Positions 10,062 through 20,869 of a DNA stretch of 25,303 bases are shown piece by piece (the stretch's first letter is position 1; the number at the start of each line of letters is the position of its first letter). Made by a program: the position numbers and the translations under genes. Source of the stretch: Cladosporium sp. IMV 00045 (taxonomy: Eukaryota; Ascomycota; Dothideomycetes; Cladosporiales; Cladosporiaceae). The notes beneath the pieces are model-generated. The model did not search any database and was not told the DNA's origin. It saw only the letters and a program-made list of their open reading frames with translations. The DNA lies in NCBI GenBank assembly GCA_001931905.2, contig MSJI02000489.1, positions 131,840 to 157,142 of the forward strand. Reading direction: 5' to 3'.

Positions 10062-13000
10062 ATGGCTCCTTCAAGAGCTGACCGTCTCGCCCAAATCCGC
10101 GCTCTGCGTGCTGCCGGCAAGACAGGTTTCGATGCTTACGAAGTCGAAGACGCAAAGGATGTGTATGAGACTGTTGACGAAGAAGGGTACAAAAAGGTTG
10201 TCAGAAACAGATTAGACGAAGATGACTTCGTTGTGGACGACAATGGCGAAGGATATGCGGATGACGGTCGTGAGGACTGGCAGAATGAACAGCAAGCATA
10301 TGACGACAGCGAAAGCGATGACGGCCTACCAAGACACAGCAAAGCTGGTATGTATGGCCTGATGTGCTGTAGGCGCGTTGACGGATTTGCTACTGACCGG
10401 CTCTCAGCCAAACGAAAGCGTGAGGGAGATGCAGAACGACAAGAGAAATTGAACAAAGGCATCAACAAATACTTTAGCAAGAATACTGCTACGGCCGCAC
10501 CAAAGCCTAAACCCGCTCGCACTGCCGACGACGATGCCTTTATGGCAAGCCTGTTGGGCGAGGTCGACACGAATATTCCGAGTAAAGCACCGTCCCATGG
10601 CAAATCAGTGAGAAGCAGCGATCGTCGCAAGACGAGAGTGCTTTCTCCCCCGATCGAAGACAGACCAGCTCCTCGAAGTCGTACCACGACGCAACACGAC
10701 GTTTCTGCTGTCGATTCAGCTCCTAGTTTACCTGTACCGGAGGACGATGATGTATACTTTGCTCCACAAGACAACGACGATGTTCCGATGAGTGACCCTC
10801 CTCTTCCGTCCTCACCAGCAGTAAAGGCCGCCGCGAGACGAGAGCAATCGACAGTGAAAGAGGAACCGACAGAAGAGGATGACCTGATGGAAGTTGCAGA
10901 GGTTGCGGCACACTCGAACGTGAAGGCCGCCAACATAAACATGAGAGGAAGCAGACCGGCGCCAAAAATTGCACAGCCAGCATATCCAACGCCAGCCAGC
11001 TCATCTCCCACAAGGGCACCCATCGAAGACATTGACATGTCTGCAATCAACAATGTGACGGAGAATTTGAACATTCTCAGCAGCCCGCAGCCAGGTGCCG
11101 TTTCTGCCGGCAAGATCAGTGAGCAAGATGCGCTTGAGGAGGACGGTACACTGCGATTCTTCTGGACCGACTATACCGAAGTGAACGGCAGCTTATGTCT
11201 TTTTGGCAAGGTCAAGAACAAGACCAACGGCGCATACGTCTCTTGCTTTGTCAAGGTTGACAACATCCTACGCAAACTCTATTTCCTCCCCAGAGAACAC
11301 CGACGACGCCATGGCAGGGACACCGATGAGGAGGTTGAGATGGGCGATGTCTATGGCGAAGTGGATGAGATCATGTCCAAGTCCAATGTCACGATGCACA
11401 AGATCAAGCCTTGCACCAGGAAATACGCCTTCGAGATGGCGGAGGTGCCTCGAGAGGCGGAGTATTTGAAGCTGCTCTATCCTTACAACAAGCCGGCCTT
11501 GTCTATGGATCTCAGCGGTCAGACATTCTCTCATGTCTTCGGCACCAACACTGCTCTCTTTGAGCAATTTGTCATGTGGAAGAACATTATGGGTCCTTGT
11601 TGGTTGAAGATCGAAAACGGCAACTTCAATGCGGTCAACAATGCTTCTTGGTGCAAGCTTGAGCTGCAGGTCGACAAGCCAAACAATATTTCTACACTCG
11701 GCGATGCCGATAATCTGGATGCTCCGCCGCTCACCCTCATGTCGATTGCTCTCAGGACTACCATGAACACCAAGGAGAACAAAAATGAAATTCTTGTCGC
11801 CAATGTTCGATTCTATGAGGATGTCTCACTTACAGACACGACTCCTCCCGAGAAAATGGCATCTCGCTCATTCACCCTCATGCGGCCAAACGGCGAGTAT
11901 CCCATTGGCTTCAAGTTGCAAGCAGAAAAGCACCGTGGCTCCATCATTAGCATGGAGAGGAACGAAGGCGCTTTGCTCAGCAAGTTGCTCGCTATCTTCC
12001 ATAAATATGACCCGGACGCAATCATGGGCCATAAGCTGGATGATGTCGATTTCAACGTGCTTCTTACGAGAATGCGAGACCGCAAGACTCCAGGGTGGCA
12101 CCGTATCGGTAGACTGAAGCGCAGCGAATGGCCCAAGAATATTGGCAAAGGAGGTGGAAGCTTCTTCGCTGAACGTCACCTTGCAGCCGGTCGTCTGCTC
12201 TGTGATATCTCCAACGACATGGGTAAATCTATCATGACTGGTTGCCAGAGCTGGAGCTTAGACGAGATGGTGGCATTGCACTTGGGTGGAAGCAACAAGC
12301 GCCGAGAAATCGACAGCGATAAAGCCCTCGCCATGGCTACCTCAAGCGCTGGCTTGATCAACTACGTCAAGCTTTGCGAGGCCGATACATACTTCATCGC
12401 GGCCCTCGCATTGAAACGTCAATTGCTTCCTTTGACCAAGGTTTTGACCAACTTGGCTGGCAACTCTTGGGCGAGAACGCTGAGTGGTACAAGAGCGGAG
12501 AGAAACGAGTACATTTTGCTTCACGAATTCTACCGCAACAAGTACATTTGCCCAGACAAAGTCTACGGCAAGGGCGCGTCGAACAAGAAGCTTGAAGAGG
12601 CAAACCCGGAAGGCGAAGAGGGCGGTGAGAGCAAAAAAAAGGACAAGTACAAGGGTGGGCTTGTCTTTGAGCCCGAGAAGGGTCTCTACGATAAGTTCAT
12701 CATGGTCATGGATTTTAACTCGTTGTATCCCAGCATCATTCAAGAGTTTAACATCTGCTTCACTACGGTGGAGCGCGGCGATATCCAAGAAGACGACGAG
12801 AAGGTGCCTGATGTTCCTGAGAACCTTGCGAACAAAGGCATTCTCCCCAGGCTCATTCGAACTCTTGTCAGCAGGAGAAGAGAAGTCAAGAAATTGATGA
12901 AGGACAAGAGTGCAACTGAAGACCAGAAAGCCACATGGGACGTCAAGCAGCAAGCCTTGAAGCTGACGGCCAACTCCATGTACGGTTGTCTCGGTTATAC

Positions 13001-14598
13001 CAAGTCGCGCTTCTACGCCAGGCCACTTGCAGCCCTTACCACCAGCAAGGGTCGTGAGATTCTGCGATCAACCAAGGAAATCGCTGAGGGTCAGCACGCT
13101 CTGCGTGTCATCTACGGTGACACTGACTCGGTCATGGTGAACACCAACATGGACAATGTTGCCGATGCAATCAAACTTGGCAAAGAGTTTCAGAAGACCG
13201 TCAACGATCAGTATGAGCTGTTGGAGATTGAAATCGATCACATCTTCCGAAGGCTGTTGCTGCATGCGAAGAAGAAGTATGCAGCCATCACGATGACTGA
13301 GAGTGATGGTGTGTGGAAAGAGAAATTGGACGTGAAAGGTCTGGACATGAAACGCAGAGAATATTGTCAGCTATCCAAGGATACATCCGAGTATGTGATT
13401 AAAGCCTACTGATTTTCAACATGATGCTAACGTTTCTTGACAGGGACCTATTGAAGCACCTGCTGTCTGGCGAAGACCCCGAACAGGTGGTCAGTCAGAT
13501 CCACGACTACCTACGCGACCTTGGCGACCAAATGAGAAACAACAAGATTCCTGCCTACAAATACACCATCTACACACAACTGGGCAAGAATCCACAAGAC
13601 TACCCCAACAGCAACTCTATGCCATCAGTGCAAGTCGCGCTCAAGCTTATGGCGAAGGGCAAGGTGGTGAAAGCCAAAGACGTGATGAGCTTCGTCATCT
13701 GCGGCAACAGCGCCAACTCAGCGGAAAACGCAGCAAAGAATGCTTATCCCTTGGATGAGATTCTGGCAAAAGATTCAGAGCTCGTGCCGGATGTCGACTA
13801 CTACCTGCACAAGCAAATCCTGCCTCCGGTCGAGCGTCTTTGCGCCCCTATCAGCGGCACGAATGTCAGTCTTCTGGCGGAGTGTCTCGGTCTCGACACC
13901 ACCAAGTACCGCGTCTCGAGCGCTTCCAAGTCAGGCGAGCAGACCAACGAGATCACCACTCTCGAAAGTCAGATCCCTGATCACATTCGCTTCAAGGATT
14001 GCGAGCCGCTGGACTGCTCTGCTTGGGCTGTAAACATCACTTCGAGTTCCGTGGCTTGAACTACACTCCTCCCGATAACGAGGAGCCTCTCGTACCACTA
14101 GGCGTTCTGACGAACAACGGCATCACCTGCCCACGCGCAGAGTGCAAGAAACCAATGTCAACACTGACACTCTCCGCGCAACTGGAGACCGCCATCCGCC
14201 AACACACATCCCGCTACTACTCCAGCTGGCTGGTATGCGACGACGCAGCGTGCAACATGCGCACGCGACAAATGTCCGTCTACGGCCACCGCTGCCTGGG
14301 GCCCAAGGGCCTCGCGTACGGCTGCTCGGGCCGCATGTCGTTCGAGTACTCGGAGAAAGCGCTGTACAACCAGCTGCTGTTCCTGCAGGGCATTTTCGAC
14401 GTCGACAAGACGCTGGAGAAGATGGCGAAGAATCTGGTGAAGAGCGAGGAGAACGAGAAGACCAAGGTGCTGGCCGGCATGAATAGGGAGAGGTTTGCGG
14501 TGTGCGCTGATGTTGTCAAGGCTTTCCTGGATAAGAGCGGTTGGGGTTGGGTTAGTATGGGTGGCTTGTTTGGGTATGCGCTTAAGCAGTTGGCTTGA
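10062..14598 (+). CDS. POL1: DNA polymerase alpha catalytic subunit, 3 exons, apparent 1-base frameshift
   Basis: Family B polymerase that extends primase RNA primers to start leading-strand and Okazaki synthesis in the nucleus. Exons are 10062-10347, 10408-13390 and 13444-14598. Allowing for one missing base, the protein is 1,474 residues. The N-terminal alpha domain (RLAQIRALRAAGKTGFDAYE) is followed by an acidic linker with a PIP-like NKGINKYF (about 111-118) and DDDAFMASLLGEVD (136-149), in the position and style of a Ctf4-binding box. Polymerase motifs follow: DFNSLYPSII with catalytic Asp about 864, KLTANSMYG, and YGDTDS with Asp about 1000 and 1002. The C-terminal zinc modules that bind the B subunit are CLGC, CPRAEC and CDDAAC...CLGPKGLAYGC. 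The frame before 14011 (RFKDCEPL) and after 14014 (LLCLGCKHHF) differ by one base, with only GA between. Intron 1 (60 bp) is in-frame and stop-free. Confidence 0.95.
10348..10407 (+). other. POL1 intron 1, 60 bp, in-frame and stop-free
   Basis: Starts GTATGT and ends CTCTCAG, with TACTGAC as a likely branch site about 12 bases from the acceptor. Removal joins GCT|GCC in phase inside the acidic linker (SKAAKRKREG). Its length is a multiple of three and it has no stop, so retention would add 20 residues without a frameshift. The inserted residues would be Cys/Arg/Met-rich, unlike the linker, which supports it being an intron. Confidence 0.8.
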
Positions 14599-14897
14599 TC
14601 GAGTTGGAGTTGGGCATTGGTTTGGGGATCGGGTTCGTGGTCTCTTTGATGTTTCTTTCTAATATTACGACGCTGGAAACAGCAGCTATGCTTTAATGCA
14701 AATGATTCGTTATACATCTGGTCCTTCGTCACAATACTCCCTCGTGCTGCGATGGGATACTAATCATGATTATCCACGCCCTGCCCAACCAACCCTTGCT
14801 CTCGTGAGATGCCCCGTCTTCACCCGACCGAAACGCCTTCGCAAACCCCTGCACCCCATTATCAAATGAACCCCAAGCCAATGACGCCAAAAAAGAA
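14599..14897. other. Convergent spacer between POL1 and the F-box-like gene
   Basis: This 299 bp stretch holds the 3' ends of two converging genes. No gene or repeat is evident. The plus-strand proline-rich frame starting here is a shadow of the minus-strand gene. Confidence 0.5.
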
Positions 14898-15704
14898 TCA
14901 CTCCCCATTAACCTTGACCCTCGTCCCCCTCCCCCTCGACGACTTCAACCCACCCGAAGAATCAAAACTCCTCTCCTTCTTCACCCCACTCCCACCAGCA
15001 CCCCCAGCACCAGCACCCCCAACCCCCGCCCTCCCATCCCTAAACACCACCCTCCTGACCCCCCTCAACGGCTCCACGACATCCAGAATCGCAGCATCGT
15101 CATGCACAATCAGCACTTTCAGCCCAGGCAGTAGGCGCGGAATCAGCGCGAGGAGCGAAAGGTACATCCCCCGCAAGAGCTGGGAGTGCATGGCGCGGGG
15201 CGGCACGAGGGTCAATTCTGTGAGGCCAGGGAGGGAGCGGAGTGAGGCGTCGAGGCGGGCGAGTTCGGATTCGTAGAGGGTCCATGCTGAGGGCGTGGGG
15301 GGTTGTGAGGGAGGGGGGGTGTTTTGTTGGGACATTCGATCCTGTTGGTCTTCGTTGTGAGGTTCATCTTGTCGACGATCTGCCCGAGAGGCGAGGAGAG
15401 GCGAAAGATCGATATCGGTAAGGTGCAAGGCGAGGTGGCGGACCTGCTTGAGATTCTGGGCGCGGCTGCGATCGATCCAGTCGAAGAGTTTGGCTTGCGA
15501 GGAGAGGTTTATGGGCCGGTGGTAGAGGACGGGTTGGGCTTCCATTTGGACTTGGTGGCAGGTTGTTAGGAGGGAGGTGGGAGTTTGGCACTGCAGCAGG
15601 GCGAGCAGGTAGATGTCTTCACGCAGCTCGCGGGGGAGCTGGAGGAGTTGTGAGGCCACGGTGAGGGATTGGTTTGGGGAGGAGGTTTGGTTAGGCCTCG
15701 TCAC
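14898..15704 (-). CDS. F-box-like hypothetical protein, start codon not identified
   Basis: Open frame of about 268 residues. Near its N-terminus it reads LLQLPRELREDIYLLALLQC and then LLTTCHQVQMEAQPVLYHR. This is the pattern of a large family of fungal F-box-like proteins, whose F-box would bind Skp1 in SCF ubiquitin ligases. Possible leucine-rich segments follow (LPGLTELTLVPP, LLPGLKVLIVHDD). The C-terminus is Gly/Ala- then Ser/Arg/Lys-rich. The frame opens at GTG 15704. The nearest upstream in-frame stop is TAA at 15734-15732, and no ATG lies between. The first internal Met, about residue 54, would discard the F-box. A missed upstream exon, a non-AUG start, a sequence error or gene decay are all possible. 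Codon use is C/G-biased on the minus strand, supporting real coding. Confidence 0.6.
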   Translation of the reverse strand: MTRPNQTSSPNQSLTVASQLLQLPRELREDIYLLALLQCQTPTSLLTTCHQVQMEAQPVLYHRPINLSSQAKLFDWIDRSRAQNLKQVRHLALHLTDIDLSPLLASRADRRQDEPHNEDQQDRMSQQNTPPPSQPPTPSAWTLYESELARLDASLRSLPGLTELTLVPPRAMHSQLLRGMYLSLLALIPRLLPGLKVLIVHDDAAILDVVEPLRGVRRVVFRDGRAGVGGAGAGGAGGSGVKKERSFDSSGGLKSSRGRGTRVKVNGE

Positions 15705-18700
15705 GTCGATCTTGGTTTCGGCAGGGGGTGTTTAATAGATCTGAGACGGAGGCGTTTGGTATGGGTGGTGAAGTGAGGTCAACGATGGGATGGGTTTGGG
15801 GTGTGATTGGTTGCGATGGGTTGTTCGGTGATTGTCGGCCTGCCGGGATCAAAAAGAATGAAAGGTCATGCCGTCTTTGAATCAGGAAATTCGTTTTCTA
15901 TGAAACGCTGCTTGTCATATGCAAGACTATCGTCAGTAGCGCAATCGGGATGATCAGCGGTCGTTAGTTGCACTTCTTGGATCGTGCCCTGCAGATATAT
16001 CAAATCCTACTTGTCGGTTTCCACTTTTTAGGATGTGCCTAACATCTGAACATGATCGCGTTTCTTCCCGCTGATATCATTTGGCTTGCTCAGGCCCTCA
16101 CGGCATCACCAGAAGTCACAAGCCTCAACCGAAGGACGAAGCGATGTGGCTGGCACTTGTCGTTTCGATTTGGCGCCAGTCAAAATGCCACGCGGGTCAG
16201 AAGGGAGTTGTCACGCTCCAGTGGCCTGGTTCTGCAAGTGGTTCCCGCAAGCCACATCCATTGTGGCCGTTGCAAGTAGGGTCCCACACTCGTGAGAGGG
16301 CTTCAAGCATTGCCGCCTCCGTCAGGCCTCAACGCGGTCAACGATCGAGATGCATTGTACCATAATTGGAGAAAGCAAGAAGCGCGGGGGCGGGCCTGAA
16401 AAGAGTTAGGCAGCTCGATAGGGATGGCCTGACAAGACACACGCAGCAGACCCAGGTTCACTGCAAGACAATAGCGCGGACGAGTGCTCGCGTAGAGGTA
16501 CGACCGCAGAAAAGTGGGAAGAGTGGGCTTGCTGGGCTTATTTGGTCGTAGTACTACGAAGTCGGTGATATAGGTCCCAGACATCGTTCGCATGCAGAGC
16601 CGAGGAAGTCCGCTGCATAGACGCACGGCTAGCGCATAATGGCCAATAGCAGCATGGAGATTGAATTGATTTTCGAGAGCGCTGCGCAACCTGCAGATGG
16701 CGGATGGAGAAGTGCATTATTCATGAGGCGTGTCTAGCAGGGATGGCACATATCATTACTCGAGAGCACGGAAGAGGCTACGCGCAACTGCCGCGGGCGG
16801 GCTGGCGTGACAGTCTTGAGGCCAAGATCGAATGGATGATGAGGATTGAAGTGAGGCCAAGTCGATCGCCGGCAAGATTTCACAGGACAGAGTGGATCCA
16901 TCTGATTGAACCCCAGCGCTGGGCCCGGGAGATCTCGCACTAGTGAGCAGCATGCTTTCGACATCACACCATCCTGCATCTCTACACATTCGTCTGGCTT
17001 GCTATAGCATACCTGTCAATATCTTACAGCATCAAAGGTCCGCGGACAAGTCGACCAGTACCAGCATCGGACTGCTCAGGCCGTCAATGACAGATACAAT
17101 TCCGTGGATGAAGCAACCCCCATACTAACAAACCTACTGCATCCCCACTTCCACCGAGCATTTCCGGGCCCAGCCTGTGAGCAAGAGAGCAGGGAGGGAG
17201 CTCAGGAACTAACCTCTAACATTTTCCCCAGCCGTCTCGCTACCAGCCTTTGTCCGTGTGCCATAAACAAAACAAGCATCAAGAAACGAACCCCCAATAA
17301 TGTCAGATGCGTCGCCGGCGCCGCTCAAAGCGGCATGTGAAGTCTCGCGAGCCCTGTCTCAAGCCCCTGCCTGTACGACCGCCAATGCCGCGCCGTCGAT
17401 CCTCGCGTGCTTGCCACGAGGCCAGACGCATCGCTCGCAGGTTAGCCCTCGGGTGGCAGCATGCGCACATGTCCATCGTGCTACTCGAAGCTGTCTTGTC
17501 AGCCGCAGGCAGGCAGCGAGCAAGAGAAGAAGAAGGACGCCAGTAGTCTGGATCGATCAAAGCATCGACATGGCCGGACGTCAATGCCCAAATATCAGCC
17601 ACCGCAGTAGTGCACAACCCCAATCCAGCTCAACATAGGCGAGTCCATAGCGATGGGTCCCAATCCGAGATCCATCCCCAAGTATATCGAAAAACAGCCA
17701 CCAAGCCTCAAACCTCCATGCTCTGCATGCACAGAAGCTCAAGACCGCAAGCACCGCACGTGTCTCCCACATGGCCTGAGCAAGCAGCCATCCGTGAACG
17801 AGGCGTCATCGTTTCGTTCATTATTACTTAGCCAAGTTTGGACTTAGACCTGCCGTAGGATGTGAGCTTTCCCAGCGGTTGCGTCAACGAGGCGTTCGAA
17901 ATAGCTGCATTGTCCGGCTCGGAAGCTCGCTAGAAGACTCGCTCGCGTGACACAAGGGCAAGGGCATTGGGGCATGTTCGGGGGCATGGCTTCTCCCGCT
18001 CAATGCATTTTCAGCCCTGATGTCAGCACGCGGATGGCGGGAGATGTTCTCGAAAAGAACGCACAGGCAGGTCGAATCATGCCACTTCCTCTTCTTCTCT
18101 TCTCTCAATGTCAGATTTTGCAACCCAATGTTTCACACGCCCACCGCGCAGCTGGCCGAAACATCACAACACCAGAACGTCGCTTTCGCACGTGGCGTGT
18201 CTTCCCTCGAAGGATCTCCAGCGCATATGCCACGCGATGCTATACGTATTGACATGCCAATGGGCACGCCATGCAGCTCAACGCATACGTCTCTCGCTTC
18301 TCGAATATCATCTACACTGGACAGTACCATGCTGTACGTTCCCTAGTCAAGCGTGCGCACTCCTTCCTCTACCCTGCATCCCTTGAAAGTGCAATCTACA
18401 CCAAACGCTACTTTACTGTACTCGCAACTGAGTGCCTCGATGTTTTCGCTTACCTGGTCCTCTCCCTGATTCTCATTGCCTCCCAGGACGAAAGCAACGT
18501 CTCCGTGACGTCTGTATGGTATCATCATTACAGTACACATACACACACAGGTCGGCTACGGCCTCAGTCATCGCTCAACCAGTGGGGTACGGTATTCCTC
18601 CTCGCCAGTCCGATTTCGAATGGCGTGCGTGCGTTCAAGTCGTATTCTCGCGAGTATCGTGGGGGTCTTTCTATGGATTGTAATTTCCAGTAGAAGGTGA

Positions 18701-19502
18701 ATGTTTTTCGAGAGCTGAAAGGGCAGTCGAATGGATGGGAGGAAGTCAGATAAGTCCTGATCGTAGTTTTGGTATGTACCTCTGGACTGGCCGTGTTTTG
18801 CCGTGGCCTTACTTCTTCGCCTTTCCCTGATTGAGGGGATTGCTTGAATGAGTTTTTTCGATGCCATTGGTGATTGTAGAAAAAGCGAAGCACGTCGAGG
18901 GACCAGATGTGATACCTGCCCTGATCTACCAGGATTTAGGAGTCGTTGACAATGGACGAGATTCGGACGGATGGTGGGGACGAGATGCGAAGGTGAATGC
19001 AAGACGAAGAGTGATGATCATCATCACGTAGAAGTCCCAGCCATCATAGAGCATCTCACGCATACAGTAGTGATGAACATGCAAAGTCGTCTTTTTCAAA
19101 AAGTACTCGATAGGTATAAAATAGATGACACCATAGAGGAACAAAAAACAAAACAAACATAAAAACACCATGCTCGCGATTTACAGTACAAGCCCCTTGT
19201 AAAACCACACACACTCATGCACTTTCGTACAAGCAGTGAGTGGCCGCTGAAAACCCCTGTTCTCTAGCAGCTGAAGCGAGCCACGATCCTTTTCCAACAG
19301 CCTTTTACGCCCTCCCCGTCCACATTAAGAGTTGTCAAGTCGCTTTGGAGAGCGCTTCGAGGTGGCACCTTCGAAGTGCGAAATGCAACACAAGTTTTTC
19401 CGTTCCCTTTTCTTCACTTCCTCTCTTCGTTCCCTCTCTTCTTTCAGAGAAGCACAAGCCCGCATCATCGCACGTTAAGCCCATTCAGAAAGCTCAAAAG
19501 AT
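15705..19502. other. 3.8 kb gene-poor stretch, no supportable gene
   Basis: I examined both strands. Open frames are at most about 140 codons, overlap in every frame, lack third-position bias and show no known motif. The better candidates are minus 16689-16303, plus 17300-17638 and plus 18271-18693, and I do not call them. The left end should hold the promoter of the F-box-like gene. The right end should hold the 3' untranslated region of PDB1, including an A-rich run near 19140-19165. There is no tRNA, 5S rRNA or transposon terminal repeat that I can recognise. A 12 bp palindrome CCCAGCGCTGGG lies at 16912-16923 and a short CA run at 18535-18549. Confidence 0.5.
18535..18550. repeat. Short CA-rich microsatellite
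   Basis: ACACATACACACACAG: a brief, interrupted dinucleotide run in the gene-poor stretch. It is probably of no functional importance. Confidence 0.5.
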
Positions 19503-20869
19503 TTACACCTTGAGGAGCTTAGCGGCGTACTTCTCGATGAGGTCCTCGTCGGGGAAGGCCATCTTCTCGAGCTTCTCGGCGTAAGGGGTGGGGACCTCAG
19601 CGCCGGTAACGCGGACGGGCGGGGCGTTCAGGTAGTCGAAGGCGTACTCGGAGGTCAGGGCGATGATCTCGGCGGAGACGCCGAAAGAGGGGAAGCCGGA
19701 CTCGACGGCCATCAGGCTGCCGGTCTTCTTGACGGAGTTGATGATGGTCTCGAGGTCGAGGGGCTTGATGGAGCGGAGGTTGATGACCTCGGCCTCGATG
19801 CCGTACTTCTTCTGCAGGGCCTCGGCGGCGACGAGCGACTGGCCGACGCAGCGGGAGAGGGTGACGATGGTGAGGTCCTTGCCGGGGCGCTCGATCTTGG
19901 CCTTGCCGAGCTTGAGGGTTGTTAGTGAATGCTCTTGAAGGTGCGTGCGCGAGAGTGACTTACGGGAATGACGAAGTCGTCCCTCTGGGCCTCCTCGCTC
20001 ATGGGGAAGTTGAGACCGTAGAGAAGCTCGTTCTCGAGGACACAGACGGGGTTGGGGTCACGGATGGCGGCCTTGAGGAGACCCTTGGCGTCCTCGGAGG
20101 AGTAAGGCGCAACGACCTTGAGACCGGGAATGGAGCCGTACCACGCGGTGTAGTCCTGGGAGTGCTGAGCGGCGACACCGGCGGCGAAACCGTTGGGGCC
20201 ACGGAAAGTGATGTTGCAGGGCTGGATACCACCGGACATGTAGTGGGTCTTGGCGGCGGAGTTGATGATCTGGTCAATGGCCTGCATGGCGAAGTTGAAG
20301 GTCATGAACTCGCAGACGGGGTGGAGACCGGCGAGGGCGGCACCGACGGTCAGACCGCAGAAACCAGACTCGGTGATGGGAGAGTCGATGACACGCTTGT
20401 CGCCGAAGCGGTCGAGCAGGCCTTTGGTGACCTTGTAACTGGAGAAGCAATCCTGTCAGCTCTTGCTGTTCTTGTAATTCGGAGGTCCAACAATTTTGCG
20501 GGCCATAGCAGCATGCGCGCATAGCTTTGGGGGAGCTGATCCACCATCGATCCCTCTCTTATATCCAATTCTTCCTCACAAACAAGTCTGCTACGACCAC
20601 GCAAAAGACGGGTAGACTCACGCGCCGTTGTACTGGGCGACCTCCTCACCCAGGACGAAAACCTTCTCGTTCCTCTCCATCTCCTCGGCCATGGCCTCGT
20701 TCAGGGCGTCACGGACGGCCATCTCCTTCACACCACCGGCGGAGGCATATCCTCTGTTCTGCACCCTCAGGGCGGGGATTCTCTGGAAGGCGGCGGTCGA
20801 GGGTCTCGGGAGAGCAGTAGCGGAGCGGAGGAGCTGCGCAGGAGCGCGGTAGAGGCGGGCGCCGACCAT
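19503..20869 (-). CDS. PDB1: Pyruvate dehydrogenase E1 component subunit beta, mitochondrial, 3 exons
   Basis: Beta subunit of the alpha2beta2 E1 enzyme of the mitochondrial pyruvate dehydrogenase complex. With thiamine diphosphate, E1 decarboxylates pyruvate and passes the acetyl group to E2. Exons on the minus strand: 20869-20622, 20438-19964, 19910-19503, giving 376 residues, close to yeast Pdb1. Introns are 183 and 53 bp. The start [20 protein letters not shown] has an arginine-rich presequence with a likely cleavage near QNRGYAS (about 37-43). The conserved [19 protein letters not shown] crosses intron 1, which supports that junction. Next come [31 protein letters not shown] and [10 protein letters not shown]. 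The C-terminal transketolase-like domain carries [14 protein letters not shown] and [16 protein letters not shown]. An in-frame upstream Met at 21160 gives an implausible leader, while the chosen ATG follows CCAAA. E1 alpha is not in the window. Confidence 0.97.
20439..20621 (-). other. PDB1 intron 1, unusually long (183 bp)
   Basis: Donor GTGAGT and acceptor CTCCAG, with a possible branch site AGCTGAC about 20 bases upstream of the acceptor. It is about three times the length of most introns here. I find no clear snoRNA boxes (no RTGATGA paired with CTGA) and no thiamine-riboswitch core. Confidence 0.75.

Noticed and set aside
10136..11113. 325-codon minus-strand open frame in POL1
   Set aside because: Antisense to the acidic linker of POL1. 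The Ser-rich product is an artefact of reversed Asp/Glu/Ala codons.
14809..15276. Proline-rich plus-strand frame of 155 codons
   Set aside because: Complement of the Gly-rich C-terminus of the F-box-like gene, which has a recognisable motif on the other strand.
16912..16923. CCCAGCGCTGGG palindrome next to GGGCCCGGG
   Set aside because: A single short GC-rich inverted repeat with no T-run or partner. It can occur by chance in 25 kb.
17300..17638. Possible 112-residue gene starting ATGTCAGATGCGTCG
   Set aside because: The leader looks plausible, but the frame has no codon bias or family resemblance and a rival frame of similar length lies on the other strand.
18271..18693. Possible 140-residue gene with one hydrophobic segment
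   Set aside because: Overlapping frames of similar length, no codon bias, no recognisable motif and a CA microsatellite within it.
19919..20524. 201-codon plus-strand frame over PDB1
   Set aside because: Shadow of PDB1 exon 2, and it crosses its intron boundaries.
20439..20621. snoRNA or thiamine riboswitch in the long PDB1 intron
   Set aside because: No convincing C/D or H/ACA boxes and no conserved riboswitch core sequence.
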